IMG/VR virus record: IMGVR_UViG_3300027791_000050
Coordinates: 1 to 40,784 of that record
Strand: one strand, 5' to 3'
Length of the DNA: 40,784 nucleotides
DNA from: a virus
A program made the position numbers and the translations under genes. Shown here piece after piece: positions 23,840 to 32,236 of this stretch (position 1 is the first letter of the stretch; each line of letters starts with the position of its first letter). Under the pieces are notes generated by a model. That model made no database searches. It had not been told where the DNA came from and saw nothing but the letters and a program-made list of their open reading frames with translations.

Positions 23840-24664
23840 ATGGATTATTACGAAACATTAGGTGTAAATCATACCAGCACTCCCTCAGATATAAAGAAAT
23901 CTTATCGCAGGCTTGCTAGTAAACATCATCCTGACAAAGGTGGAAATCCAGAACAGTTTAAAAAAGTACAAGAAGCATACGATGTTTTAAGTGACCCTGA
24001 GAAGAAATCACAGTACGATAATCCTAATCCGTTCGGTGGACAAAATTCTTTTCAACAAGGTAATCCGTTCGGCGATATCTTCGGTGATATCTTCAATCAA
24101 CGTGGACAACAGCATCAACGTCAGCCACAAAGACCAATGTATCGAACAACATTAAATGTTACATTACGTCAAGCATATACAGGTGGACAGCAATCATTAG
24201 AATTAAATTCACCTCAAGGTAAGAAAGTAGTGAATGTCAATATTCCAAAAGGAGTACAGACTGGACAACAAACTAAATATGATAATCTTGTACAACCAAA
24301 TAGTACAATGGTCATTGATTTTAATGTTATGAATGACTCATTTTTTGAGAGACATGGTCCGCACTTAGTTTCTCCTCATACTATTTCTGTACTAGACTTA
24401 ATTGTAGGGACAGAGATTAAGTTTACTACAATATCTGGTAAAGTAATGAAAGTAAAAGTAGCACCCGGCACTCAACCTAATACTCAGATTAAATTATCAG
24501 GTCAAGGAATGCCGATCAGTGATCCTAGAGGTCCTAATGTAATTTCTGGGCAATTTGGTGACCAATTAATCTTGCTAAAAGGTATAATTCCAGCTACAAT
24601 AGAACAAGGTATTATAAATGAGATCGTAAAATATAAAGATATACAGGACTTGAAGAACAACTAA
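23840..24664 (+). CDS. dnaJ: DnaJ/CbpA-like J-domain co-chaperone
   Basis: A 274-residue protein. Residues 1-62 are a J-domain with the essential HPD at 30-32 (KHHPDKGG), which stimulates DnaK ATPase. Residues 65-95 form a Gly/Phe/Gln-rich linker ([20 protein letters not shown]). From about 100 two C-terminal beta domains follow ([15 protein letters not shown] and [15 protein letters not shown], then [15 protein letters not shown] and [18 protein letters not shown]), typical of class B DnaJ/CbpA with no zinc-finger cysteines. No DnaK is in the window, so it probably recruits host DnaK, perhaps for virion protein folding or replisome remodelling. It is followed after 22 bases by the ClpA-like gene. 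The HPD and full architecture make activity likely. Confidence 0.92.
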   Translation: MDYYETLGVNHTSTPSDIKKSYRRLASKHHPDKGGNPEQFKKVQEAYDVLSDPEKKSQYDNPNPFGGQNSFQQGNPFGDIFGDIFNQRGQQHQRQPQRPMYRTTLNVTLRQAYTGGQQSLELNSPQGKKVVNVNIPKGVQTGQQTKYDNLVQPNSTMVIDFNVMNDSFFERHGPHLVSPHTISVLDLIVGTEIKFTTISGKVMKVKVAPGTQPNTQIKLSGQGMPISDPRGPNVISGQFGDQLILLKGIIPATIEQGIINEIVKYKDIQDLKNN

Positions 24665-24686
24665 ATAAATGTAGAGGAACAAAAAT

Positions 24687-26972
24687 TTGAACACATCACC
24701 AGAAATCGAAAACATTATCTCCAGGTCTGTAGAGACAGCAAAGTCCTATAACCACGAATATGTTACTATTGAACATTTACTTCATGCATTAGTAACGCAT
24801 CCGCCGTTTAAGAAAGTATTGAATCAATTTAATGTTGATACTGACTTAATGATCAGTGAGATAGAAGCATATCTTAATGGCTTACATGCTATTGAATCTA
24901 AAGATCCAGAGTGTGTACCTAAGAAAACAAATTCACTAGAACGTGTAATGAACAGAGGCGTCACACAAGTTCTATTTACAGGACGTAGACAAGTTACTAC
25001 TATTGATATATATTTGTCAATAGCAACTGAAGGGAATACTCATGCACATTACTTCTTATTAAAGTATGGCATTGTAAAGGCTCAGTTTATTGACTTTTGG
25101 CAGAAAAATTATAGACACCAAGAAACAACTTCAATCAATGCTGAACAGGCAGATGAAATCTTAGAAGAATACACAACTAACTTAACTCAACTTGCAAGAG
25201 AAGAAAAGTTAGAACCTGTTATAGGTCGTACAAAAGAAATTGATGACATCATTAATGTCTTAGCAAAGAAATTTAAAGCAAATGTATTAATGGTAGGTGA
25301 CCCGGGTGTAGGTAAAACTGCAATCGCAGAAGGCATTGCATCAGCAGTTGTCAACGAAGAAGTACCTGAGTTCTTAGAAGGACATGAAGTCTATTCATTA
25401 GAGATTGGTAGTTTACTTGCTGGCTCAAAGTATAGAGGTGAGTTTGAAGAAAAAGTTAAAGAAGTTCTTTCAGCATTAGAAGTTAAAAAGAATTGTATTC
25501 TATTCATTGATGAAGCACATACAATGGGTGGAGCAGGACAAACGTCTAATGGGTCAGTTGACTTTGCTAACATGATTAAGCCTGCAATTACTAAAGGTAA
25601 TCTTAAAGTAATAGCATCAACTACATGGGAAGAGTACTACGAATCGTTTGAGAAAGACAGAGCATTAATGCGTAGATTCTATCGTGTAACAATCGATGAG
25701 CCTAGCACAGACACAACAGTCAGAATTTTACGTGGCTTGTCAGAAAGATTAAATGATTTTCACAACGTTCATATCACAGAAGATGCGATTGAATCAAGTG
25801 TTGAAATGGCTAACAGATACATACATGATAGAAAGAATCCAGATAAGTCTATTGACTTACTTGATGCCGCATGTGCAAAGCAACGTGTATTAGAGAACAA
25901 AGGTGTTGATATAACAAAGTCATTGATCTTAGATCAAGTAGAGAAGTTCACAGGCGTCCCTGCTGACAAACTTAAAGGGGACAATGTAGATCGTATTACT
26001 AACTTAGACGTTAATGTTAAGAGCAAGTTATATGGTCAAGATAATGTAGTTGACGATGTAATCGAAAGAGTTTATGTATCGTTTGCAGGAATCGGTAACG
26101 AGACTAAACCTATTGCAAGTTTTCTATTCTTAGGACCAACAGGCACGGGAAAAACAGAATTGGCTAAATTGCTGTCTAGTAACTTAGATATGCCACTACT
26201 CAAATACGATATGTCCGAGTATTCAGAGAAGCACAGTGTAAGCAGTTTGATAGGACCTCCCCCAGGTTACGTTGGTTTCAGTGATTCACAAGTGCAAGGC
26301 GGCCGCTTGATATCAGACTTAAGTAAACAACCTCATTCAATTCTATTGTTTGACGAAGTTGAGAAAGCACACCCTGATATCTTTAATATTTTCTTACAGA
26401 TGTTAGATGAAGGTACTATCACAGGATCTAATGGTAAGCAAGTATCATGTAAGAACTGCTTAATCATTCTCACATCTAACTTAGGTAGTGCAGATGGTGA
26501 ACGTTCAAACATTGGCTTCGGTGATCCTGATAAACTAGGCGAAGATGAGAAAGCAATGAAGAACTTCTTTAAGCCTGAGTTTAGAAATAGACTTGACATG
26601 GTTTGTAAGTTTGGTAAACTTGATATGTTAGCAATTAAGAAAATTGTTATTAAGTTTGTTGCTGATCTTCAGAAAGCACTTATTGAAAAGCATAACATCA
26701 CTCTTAACTTTGATGAGAAAGCAATTGATCGTCTTGCTAAAGAAGGATATGATTCTAAATTAGGTGCTAGACCATTAGCAAGAAAGATTGATGAACTCAT
26801 ACGAGTCCCTTTAAGTAAGAAGATTTTATTTGAGAAGATTAAAGATTCAAATATTATGTGTTTAATTGATGATAAAACTGATGCAATTGATTTTGCATCA
26901 ACTAAAAAACAAATAGCACAAGTAGGAGATGACGGTATTATCGAAGTAGAAGATAATCCTAAGTTACCATAA
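24687..26972 (+). CDS. clpA: ClpA-like AAA+ unfoldase
   Basis: A 761-residue protein, close to the length of bacterial ClpA. It starts at TTG 24687 with AGAGGAAC at 24673-24680; the N-terminal sequence from there matches the Clp N-domain (EIENIISRSVETAKSYNHEYVTIEHLLHAL, in pieces). First AAA+ domain: Walker A GDPGVGKTA and Walker B LFIDEAHTMGG. Second: GPTGTGKTE, LLFDEVEKAHPDIF and sensor 2 GARPLAR. No ClpB-type middle coiled coil is present. At about 600-620 the loop ERSNIGFGDPDK carries IGF where ClpA has IGL, the tripeptide that docks into ClpP. This suggests the phage unfoldase can feed host ClpP. Adjacent DnaJ suggests a joint remodelling function. Which proteins it degrades or remodels is unknown. 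Confidence 0.9.
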   Translation: MNTSPEIENIISRSVETAKSYNHEYVTIEHLLHALVTHPPFKKVLNQFNVDTDLMISEIEAYLNGLHAIESKDPECVPKKTNSLERVMNRGVTQVLFTGRRQVTTIDIYLSIATEGNTHAHYFLLKYGIVKAQFIDFWQKNYRHQETTSINAEQADEILEEYTTNLTQLAREEKLEPVIGRTKEIDDIINVLAKKFKANVLMVGDPGVGKTAIAEGIASAVVNEEVPEFLEGHEVYSLEIGSLLAGSKYRGEFEEKVKEVLSALEVKKNCILFIDEAHTMGGAGQTSNGSVDFANMIKPAITKGNLKVIASTTWEEYYESFEKDRALMRRFYRVTIDEPSTDTTVRILRGLSERLNDFHNVHITEDAIESSVEMANRYIHDRKNPDKSIDLLDAACAKQRVLENKGVDITKSLILDQVEKFTGVPADKLKGDNVDRITNLDVNVKSKLYGQDNVVDDVIERVYVSFAGIGNETKPIASFLFLGPTGTGKTELAKLLSSNLDMPLLKYDMSEYSEKHSVSSLIGPPPGYVGFSDSQVQGGRLISDLSKQPHSILLFDEVEKAHPDIFNIFLQMLDEGTITGSNGKQVSCKNCLIILTSNLGSADGERSNIGFGDPDKLGEDEKAMKNFFKPEFRNRLDMVCKFGKLDMLAIKKIVIKFVADLQKALIEKHNITLNFDEKAIDRLAKEGYDSKLGARPLARKIDELIRVPLSKKILFEKIKDSNIMCLIDDKTDAIDFASTKKQIAQVGDDGIIEVEDNPKLP

Positions 26973-26978
26973 TCTTAG

Positions 26979-26986
26979 CATAAATA
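26979..26986 (+). promoter_or_regulatory. T4-like late promoter, CATAAATA
   Basis: CATAAATA, one base from consensus, lies after clpA; predicted start near 26992 leaves a 17-base leader with GGAG (26999-27002) before ATG 27009. It would drive the structural-gene group that follows. Confidence 0.55.
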
Positions 26987-27008
26987 CTCTAATAACACGG
27001 AGATAATT

Positions 27009-27173
27009 ATGGCTAAGATAGTCGAAGACATGGTCGCAATCAAATTAAGCAAAATCGCAAAAGATGATGCTCCTGATGCACCAATCATAACTGATGAGAT
27101 AGCCTCTCAGTTAGAAGCAGTCGCACAAGAGTTAGTTGGCGAAGCAGTTATAGTAGAATTAGTTAGGGGATAA
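27009..27173 (+). CDS. Small acidic protein (54 residues)
   Basis: ATG 27009 to TAA 27173 codes for 54 residues (starts MAKIVEDMVAIKLSKI, ends EAVIVELVRG). GGAG lies 6 bases before the start and a late-type promoter just upstream, so it looks like a real gene although short. It is predicted to be mainly helical and acidic, ILV-rich, without membrane segment or cysteine. The next gene starts 2 bases after the stop. The family is unknown to me. Confidence 0.65.
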   Translation: MAKIVEDMVAIKLSKIAKDDAPDAPIITDEIASQLEAVAQELVGEAVIVELVRG

Positions 27174-27175
27174 TA

Positions 27176-27544
27176 ATGTCACAGTCAACAATTCTTACAT
27201 TATTACCTCAAACTGTCTATAACAATGACGGGACTAATCAAAAATATAATGTTACTGGTAACTCAATACAGGCAGCCGCTTATGTATTAGGTAATCAAGA
27301 CCTACAAACTGTAACATATAAGTTTACAGAAGTAACAGGTAACTTAGTTATAGAAGGTACTCTTGCATCGACTCCTGTTGAGGGAGATTGGTTTAAACTC
27401 TATGAAAAAAATGCAAACAACCAGGCTAATCTGAATGCTAACGTGAATTCTTATCAGAATATATCAGGTAATTTTACATACATGAGAGCAAAGATCAATG
27501 ATTTTGGTAATGGTACAGTACAACACGTAAAAGTAAGTTACTAA
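27176..27544 (+). CDS. Small beta-rich protein, probable virion component
   Basis: A 122-residue protein starting 2 bases after the small acidic gene. It is rich in Asn, Thr and Gln with alternating hydrophobic positions (TVTYKFTEVTGNLVIEGTL, SYQNISGNFTYMRAKINDFG) and ends with GTVQHVKVSY, which suggests a beta-sandwich like those of phage decoration or fibre-tip proteins. No catalytic motif is seen. It lies directly before the large 810-residue gene with one base between, and after a late promoter, so I infer a virion role. The exact function is unknown. Confidence 0.68.
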   Translation: MSQSTILTLLPQTVYNNDGTNQKYNVTGNSIQAAAYVLGNQDLQTVTYKFTEVTGNLVIEGTLASTPVEGDWFKLYEKNANNQANLNANVNSYQNISGNFTYMRAKINDFGNGTVQHVKVSY

Positions 27545-27545
27545 A

Positions 27546-29978
27546 ATGGCAAATATTGTTATCATGCCCGGGGGTTTTCACCCGTTTCATGCAGGACATG
27601 CCGCATTGTATAATAGCATCAAAAAGAAATACGGGGCAAGTTCTGATATCTATGTTGCGGCTAGTGATAGTCAAAAACAGAGACCTTTTCCTTTTAAAAT
27701 TAAAGAAAAATTAGCACAAATCTCAGGTGTTCCAACAGGAGAGTTTGTACAAGTAAGGTCTCCGTTTGTTCCAAAAGAAATCACAGACAAGTATGATCCA
27801 GAGAATGATTCTATTGTTTTTGTACGAAGTGAAAAAGATAGAAACGAATACCCAAAGCCCGGCGGAACAAAGAAAGATGGTACACCGGGGTACTTTCAAG
27901 CATTACCTAAGTCAGGGTCTAAAGTCGGATCATTTAAAGATGTAGGTTACATGGATTACTTACCGACAGAAGAATTTGCAGGTATTACAAGTGCGACTGA
28001 AATTAGAAACGCCTGGCCTAAATTAGATACAGAAGGCAAAGGCAAGTTTGTAGAACAGATTTACCCTCACATTGCAGGCAACGACAAGTTAATTAACAAC
28101 GTAATAAAGTTATTAGATTCTGCACTTACTGATGAAATCACTGAGGGTGATGTCGTACCATTTAAGCGTCCTGATTTACCTGAAAACATACAACAACTCG
28201 TAATCGATTGGTACGGAGATCAAAATAGATACACTAAAGCACAGTTACAATCAAAAGGATACAAAGTAGCAGTTGATGATCATTCAACTAATATTGTAGT
28301 TACTGATAAAAAAGGTAGAGAGTTTACTGTATCAGTAGACAAAGCGATGGACAGCCTAATACAGAGAGCCTACAGAGACCCTGAGCAAGTAGATGAAGTT
28401 AAATACGTTAGTGGATTTATGGGAGCAGACGGCAAACCAACATCTACTCCTACTGCGGCAGATTATGCATCTAATAAAGAATTTCAAAACATGAAGAAGA
28501 AATTAGGTGACAAAATACCTCAACCTACTAAAAGAGATGCAGACGGCAAATTATCACCATTTAAGAAAGACAAACAAGTAGACGAAGCATTTGTAAGTCC
28601 AGAGCAGTTAGATGAAGGTTTAAAAGAAAAACTTGCCATCGGTATCCTTGCATTAGGATTACAATTTAGCAAAACAAATGCAGAGGAAGTATTTGTTTAT
28701 CAGGATACTCAAGGTAAATACGTCACTGCATACTCGAAAGAGGATGTTCCAGATACATCAGACCTAGTTTATTATATAGATACCGAAACGGATGAAGATG
28801 GAAATGTTACTATAGGAGAAAAAAAGTGGCTTAGATTTCCTGCTATAGCAACAGGTGATGCGGAGAAACTCCTGCAATTTATGCCTACACCAAAACCAGA
28901 ATTTATACAGAAAGCAGTTGATGAATTGAAACTTGCCGGCTTCTTTACTGAAACATTCGTTGATCCTGATCAATCAAAGCAATACTGGAACCATGATTCA
29001 CAAAATGTAGGAGTAGGTATGCAAATTGAAATGCCGTTAACAGATACACCAAACTTAAATGGTAGAAGACAAGGATTCAATGAAGGCGAAGAAAGAAGTA
29101 TCATTAGAGATGCCGCAATCAATGCTTTAGTAAATGCTTTTGAAGGACATGAAGATGAATTTGAAAGTAGAGAAGCAATAGAAGCCAATATCTACAGTGT
29201 ATTATCTGATTTAGATGTTGAAGATATCGTAGACCCAGAAATGGATCATCATGGTCAACGTATGGGGAACTTTGCTAGTGGTAGAGTTATAGATGTTGTT
29301 GATAGCAGTAGTGTAATAGATGAAGTTATGCAACAAATAAACTATTTTGACCCAACAGATGATAGAAATTATGTCAGTGAATCATTAGACAAGATTCGTG
29401 GCATGATCAAAGAAACTACAGACGAACAAAAGTCTAAGTCAGTTAACTTACATCGTAAACTCTTTGAACTCTTTGAAGAAGAAAGAGACAATGTTATTAA
29501 ACTAAGAGGCTTCGGCAAAGAAACTGATAAGAAAGTAGTAGACATTAATAAAGCCAGACAAGAAAAACAAGCAAACCAAGAACGTGAAGACAATCGTTAT
29601 AGTGAACAAAGACAAAAGCAAGATAATTATCTAACATCAATACAAGAAATTCTATTTGGATTACATGAAGAATTTGCTGACATGGAACAGTTAGGTCTGA
29701 TGCCTATAGAATTAAAAGATGCATTTGACAACACAACACAACTCATTGACTTTATATCAAATTATAAAGATTCAGAAGATCAAAATGATTTTACTTTTAC
29801 TGAAGAAATGGTTGATAAACTACATCTTAAGACTATTCAACTCAAAGAATACTTCGGTGGTACAAGAGACACTTCAGCACCTAAAGTGTTAAGACAACAG
29901 ACTCCTAGACGAGAGCCCGGCTCGTATTGGAACAAAATTGATTTGTCCGAAACCGCTGATTATATCGAAGAAAAATAA
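27546..29978 (+). CDS. Large protein with N-terminal nucleotidyltransferase (cytidylyltransferase-like) domain
   Basis: An 810-residue protein. Residues 1-160 have the fold signature of the nucleotidyltransferase superfamily (adenylyl/cytidylyltransferases): GGFHPFHAGH with H15 and H18 of the HxGH motif, and ITSATEIR (147-154), matching the second ISxTxxR motif. Transfer of AMP or CMP to a phosphorylated substrate is thus possible. Residues about 200 onward are not enzymatic by appearance: acidic, repetitive, with a hydrophobic segment (IGILALGLQFSKTNA, about 366-380) and a coiled-coil part near 640-740. Motifs EITEG (about 198) and QLDEG (355) look like prohead-protease sites, which could free the enzyme domain in the head. 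No ribosome site is obvious beyond coupling to the upstream stop (one base). A packaged enzyme is inference. Confidence 0.8.
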   Translation: MANIVIMPGGFHPFHAGHAALYNSIKKKYGASSDIYVAASDSQKQRPFPFKIKEKLAQISGVPTGEFVQVRSPFVPKEITDKYDPENDSIVFVRSEKDRNEYPKPGGTKKDGTPGYFQALPKSGSKVGSFKDVGYMDYLPTEEFAGITSATEIRNAWPKLDTEGKGKFVEQIYPHIAGNDKLINNVIKLLDSALTDEITEGDVVPFKRPDLPENIQQLVIDWYGDQNRYTKAQLQSKGYKVAVDDHSTNIVVTDKKGREFTVSVDKAMDSLIQRAYRDPEQVDEVKYVSGFMGADGKPTSTPTAADYASNKEFQNMKKKLGDKIPQPTKRDADGKLSPFKKDKQVDEAFVSPEQLDEGLKEKLAIGILALGLQFSKTNAEEVFVYQDTQGKYVTAYSKEDVPDTSDLVYYIDTETDEDGNVTIGEKKWLRFPAIATGDAEKLLQFMPTPKPEFIQKAVDELKLAGFFTETFVDPDQSKQYWNHDSQNVGVGMQIEMPLTDTPNLNGRRQGFNEGEERSIIRDAAINALVNAFEGHEDEFESREAIEANIYSVLSDLDVEDIVDPEMDHHGQRMGNFASGRVIDVVDSSSVIDEVMQQINYFDPTDDRNYVSESLDKIRGMIKETTDEQKSKSVNLHRKLFELFEEERDNVIKLRGFGKETDKKVVDINKARQEKQANQEREDNRYSEQRQKQDNYLTSIQEILFGLHEEFADMEQLGLMPIELKDAFDNTTQLIDFISNYKDSEDQNDFTFTEEMVDKLHLKTIQLKEYFGGTRDTSAPKVLRQQTPRREPGSYWNKIDLSETADYIEEK

Positions 29979-29997
29979 TTCCATCACTCTAACCTGT

Positions 29998-30005
29998 AGT
30001 AAATA
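29998..30005 (+). promoter_or_regulatory. Weak late-type element AGTAAATA
   Basis: AGTAAATA keeps the TAAATA core. It would give a leader of about 44 bases with AGGAG (30045-30049) before ATG 30055. It is a weaker match than the others. Confidence 0.35.
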
Positions 30006-30054
30006 ATAGTAGTTATATATCGAAGCAACTACATTTAATACATTAGGAGTAAAC

Positions 30055-31053
30055 ATGGCATCGAAGAAAAAACCCGCCCCTAAGAAGGCGACAAAGAAAG
30101 TTACAAAAAAGCAAGAAGAGGCTAATATCCCATTAGAGACACTGCAAAATGCAGTTTCAGAAATTAATGAGAATCCTCCAGAAACACCTGCAGAAGGACA
30201 AGTACAAGTTAATGTAGACTTTCTACGTACAACTAAAGTACATATCGCAATGCCTTGTTATGGTGGAATGCTTACTGAATCGACATTTATGTCATTCATC
30301 AAGTGGGCAAACACCGCACGTCAATTAAACATTGACTGGACACTAGAGACAATGGTCAATGAATCATTGATTAGTAGAGCAAGAAATACTTTGACTGCTA
30401 AGTTCTTACACATGCCAGATGCAACGCATTTAATGTTTATTGATGCAGACATTGGTTGGGAGCCGTGGCACTTATTAGTACTACTAAACAGAGACGTTGA
30501 TGTCATTGGTGGACTATATCCAATGAAGACTATGCCGATCAAATGGGTAGTGAACGGATTCGATGGTGCTGAAGAAGGCCCAGATGGATTCCAAGAAGTA
30601 TCTAAAGCAGGTACTGGTTTCTTATTAATGAAGAAACATGTGTTCGGAAAACTAGAAAGTCATCCTGCTGTGAAGCAATATAAAAATGACATCGGACTTG
30701 ACCCTGTATATGATCAATATCTAAAGACTTACTTTGATACTGCTGTACGTCAGAATCGCTACTATTCAGAAGACTGGACGTTCTGTGAAAACTGGCGTGA
30801 TATCGGTGGAAAAATATACATGGACAAACGTGTCTTATTAAGACATTCAGGTTCATATGTATTCTGTATGGAAAATCAACAGTACTTACTTGACAACATT
30901 GGCCCTATGTATGTTCAACAAGAAGAACAGAAAAGAGCCGCAGGAGAAGCAGAACTAACACCTGATAGTGACGGAAACGTTACATTAGCAGTTGATGCAA
31001 CAGGTATTACTCCGGTGAATGAAGCAACGTTTGAAAAACCCGGAACTTCATAA
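30055..31053 (+). CDS. GT-A-type glycosyltransferase
   Basis: A 332-residue protein with a Lys/Pro-rich N-terminus (PKKATKKVTKKQEE) and a glycosyltransferase core from about residue 60: VHIAMPCYGGMLTES, NESLISRARNTLTAKFL, then LMFIDADIGW with the DAD (130-132) metal-binding motif of GT-A enzymes, GGLYPMK, VSKAGTGFLLMKK and SEDWTFCENW, probably carrying the catalytic acid. AGGAG sits 5 bases before ATG. Such enzymes move a sugar from a nucleotide sugar to an acceptor; in phages, targets include DNA bases, virion proteins or host surface sugars. The neighbouring nucleotidyltransferase-like domain could supply an activated donor, but that is inference. It is the last gene before a strong terminator. 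Family call is firm, acceptor unknown. Confidence 0.82.
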   Translation: MASKKKPAPKKATKKVTKKQEEANIPLETLQNAVSEINENPPETPAEGQVQVNVDFLRTTKVHIAMPCYGGMLTESTFMSFIKWANTARQLNIDWTLETMVNESLISRARNTLTAKFLHMPDATHLMFIDADIGWEPWHLLVLLNRDVDVIGGLYPMKTMPIKWVVNGFDGAEEGPDGFQEVSKAGTGFLLMKKHVFGKLESHPAVKQYKNDIGLDPVYDQYLKTYFDTAVRQNRYYSEDWTFCENWRDIGGKIYMDKRVLLRHSGSYVFCMENQQYLLDNIGPMYVQQEEQKRAAGEAELTPDSDGNVTLAVDATGITPVNEATFEKPGTS

Positions 31054-31086
31054 ATATAGTCCTAAAACTATATAACTAAGTAAAAG

Positions 31087-31113
31087 TGCCCCTCTCCCAA
31101 GGGGCATTTTTTT
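31087..31113 (+). terminator. Strong intrinsic terminator after the glycosyltransferase
   Basis: TGCCCCT / AGGGGCA stem with a CTCCCA loop followed by seven T. A second inverted repeat (CTCTCCCA 31092-31099 with TGGGAGAG 31117-31124) overlaps the stem arm and loop and could form an alternative structure. Confidence 0.88.
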
Positions 31114-31148
31114 GCCTGGGAGAGTTTTCCTGCTATATCCGTAATAGT

Positions 31149-31156
31149 GATAAATA
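31149..31156 (+). promoter_or_regulatory. T4-like late promoter, GATAAATA
   Basis: GATAAATA restarts transcription after the terminator; predicted start near 31162 leaves a 22-base leader with AAGGA before ATG 31184. It should drive the gene set down to the end of the window. Confidence 0.65.
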
Positions 31157-31183
31157 CTTATATTAAATAAAGGATTGATATAG

Positions 31184-32236
31184 ATGAAATTTAACGAAAT
31201 AACAGAGAATGCATCAGCAGGTTCAACCGGTTCCGGTTCAATATCAACTGTCGCATCTCCAATGAGTATGCAATCCCGTAATAATGCTAGTATATATGGT
31301 GGGAAAAAAGCAGGCAACTTACTGACAGGTAAAAAATCAAAGGGCAAATATGCTAATTCTGTCGAAGCACGTAAACATATGAACAAAGTTAACGAAGCCA
31401 ATGTCACTGAAGATGAAAAAAATCGTCGGAAAAATATAAAAAGCGGTCACAATCCAAAAGTCAAACAACTATTGCGTGATGAGGGGACAAAAATCATACA
31501 ACAGTGGGTTAAGAATCTACATGCCCAGTTTCCTAAAATGCCTAAAAATCGTGGCCCAAGTGAAGAATTCCCTTATGGCCCTATAAGCATCGTTAAAAGT
31601 GCTATGAAAAATGGCATAGAAACAACAGCAAGACTTATAGGTGAACGTAATATAAATAGAAATGGCATAGAAAACCTAAAAACAAGACATGCCTATGATA
31701 ATATAATTATACCGGCATCCCAAGAAATATTGCTCAATTTATTACCTCAGATCGATTTTGATAAAATCAAATCAGCATACAATAATCCTAAAATTTTAGA
31801 CACGGAACTCACTGAAGAAGATGTGATGGAAAAAGAAGTTCTTGTTATCCCAGGCTCAAAGAAAAAAGACCGTAGATCAGGTTTTGTGCCGCACGGTGAA
31901 AGCAGAGTAGACCATGAAGTTAAAATGGCTAAGGCTGATCTATTTGCAACAGCAAAGAATGCGAAAGAAATTATGGAATGCTTAAAAGATAGAAGTGAAG
32001 AAGAAGGTATCAAAGGATGGATGCAGTCTTATATTACATTAGCAAATGATTATCTCAATTCAGTCAATGAATCATTACAATATGAAATGCAGATGCATGA
32101 AGATCAACCAGCCGCATACGGAAATGGTGCAGATGATCGGATCAATACAAGAAATAAATTAGACAAAGAACCATACGGCGGACCTAGTTCAAGTTCTCCC
32201 GGCGGTGCTTTACAATCAACAGTGGGCGGAGCATAA
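31184..32236 (+). CDS. Probable virion-internal protein with MKFNEITE start
   Basis: A 350-residue protein. The N-terminus MKFNEITENAS has the [LI]xE arrangement of T4-like prohead-targeting peptides, followed by a Ser/Gly-rich flexible stretch. The central part (about 65-210) is basic and helical. Residues about 240-310 (SRVDHEVKMAKADLFATAKN, MECLKDRSEEEGIKGWMQSY, ITLANDYLNSVNESLQYEM) follow a pattern of helices that I recall from C-terminal parts of several marine phage virion proteins, with E/D-x-x-MAxxxL and GWxQxxI-TxAxDYLxSV. The last 40 residues are Gly/Ser-rich. AGGA lies 9 bases before the start. Stop and next ATG overlap (TAATG). Internal head location is inference. Confidence 0.65.
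   Translation: MKFNEITENASAGSTGSGSISTVASPMSMQSRNNASIYGGKKAGNLLTGKKSKGKYANSVEARKHMNKVNEANVTEDEKNRRKNIKSGHNPKVKQLLRDEGTKIIQQWVKNLHAQFPKMPKNRGPSEEFPYGPISIVKSAMKNGIETTARLIGERNINRNGIENLKTRHAYDNIIIPASQEILLNLLPQIDFDKIKSAYNNPKILDTELTEEDVMEKEVLVIPGSKKKDRRSGFVPHGESRVDHEVKMAKADLFATAKNAKEIMECLKDRSEEEGIKGWMQSYITLANDYLNSVNESLQYEMQMHEDQPAAYGNGADDRINTRNKLDKEPYGGPSSSSPGGALQSTVGGA

Noticed and set aside
31049-31056. CATAAATA overlapping the glycosyltransferase stop codon
   Set aside because: A strong terminator follows within 31 bases and there is no gene between, so a promoter here would make no product; it is probably a chance match.
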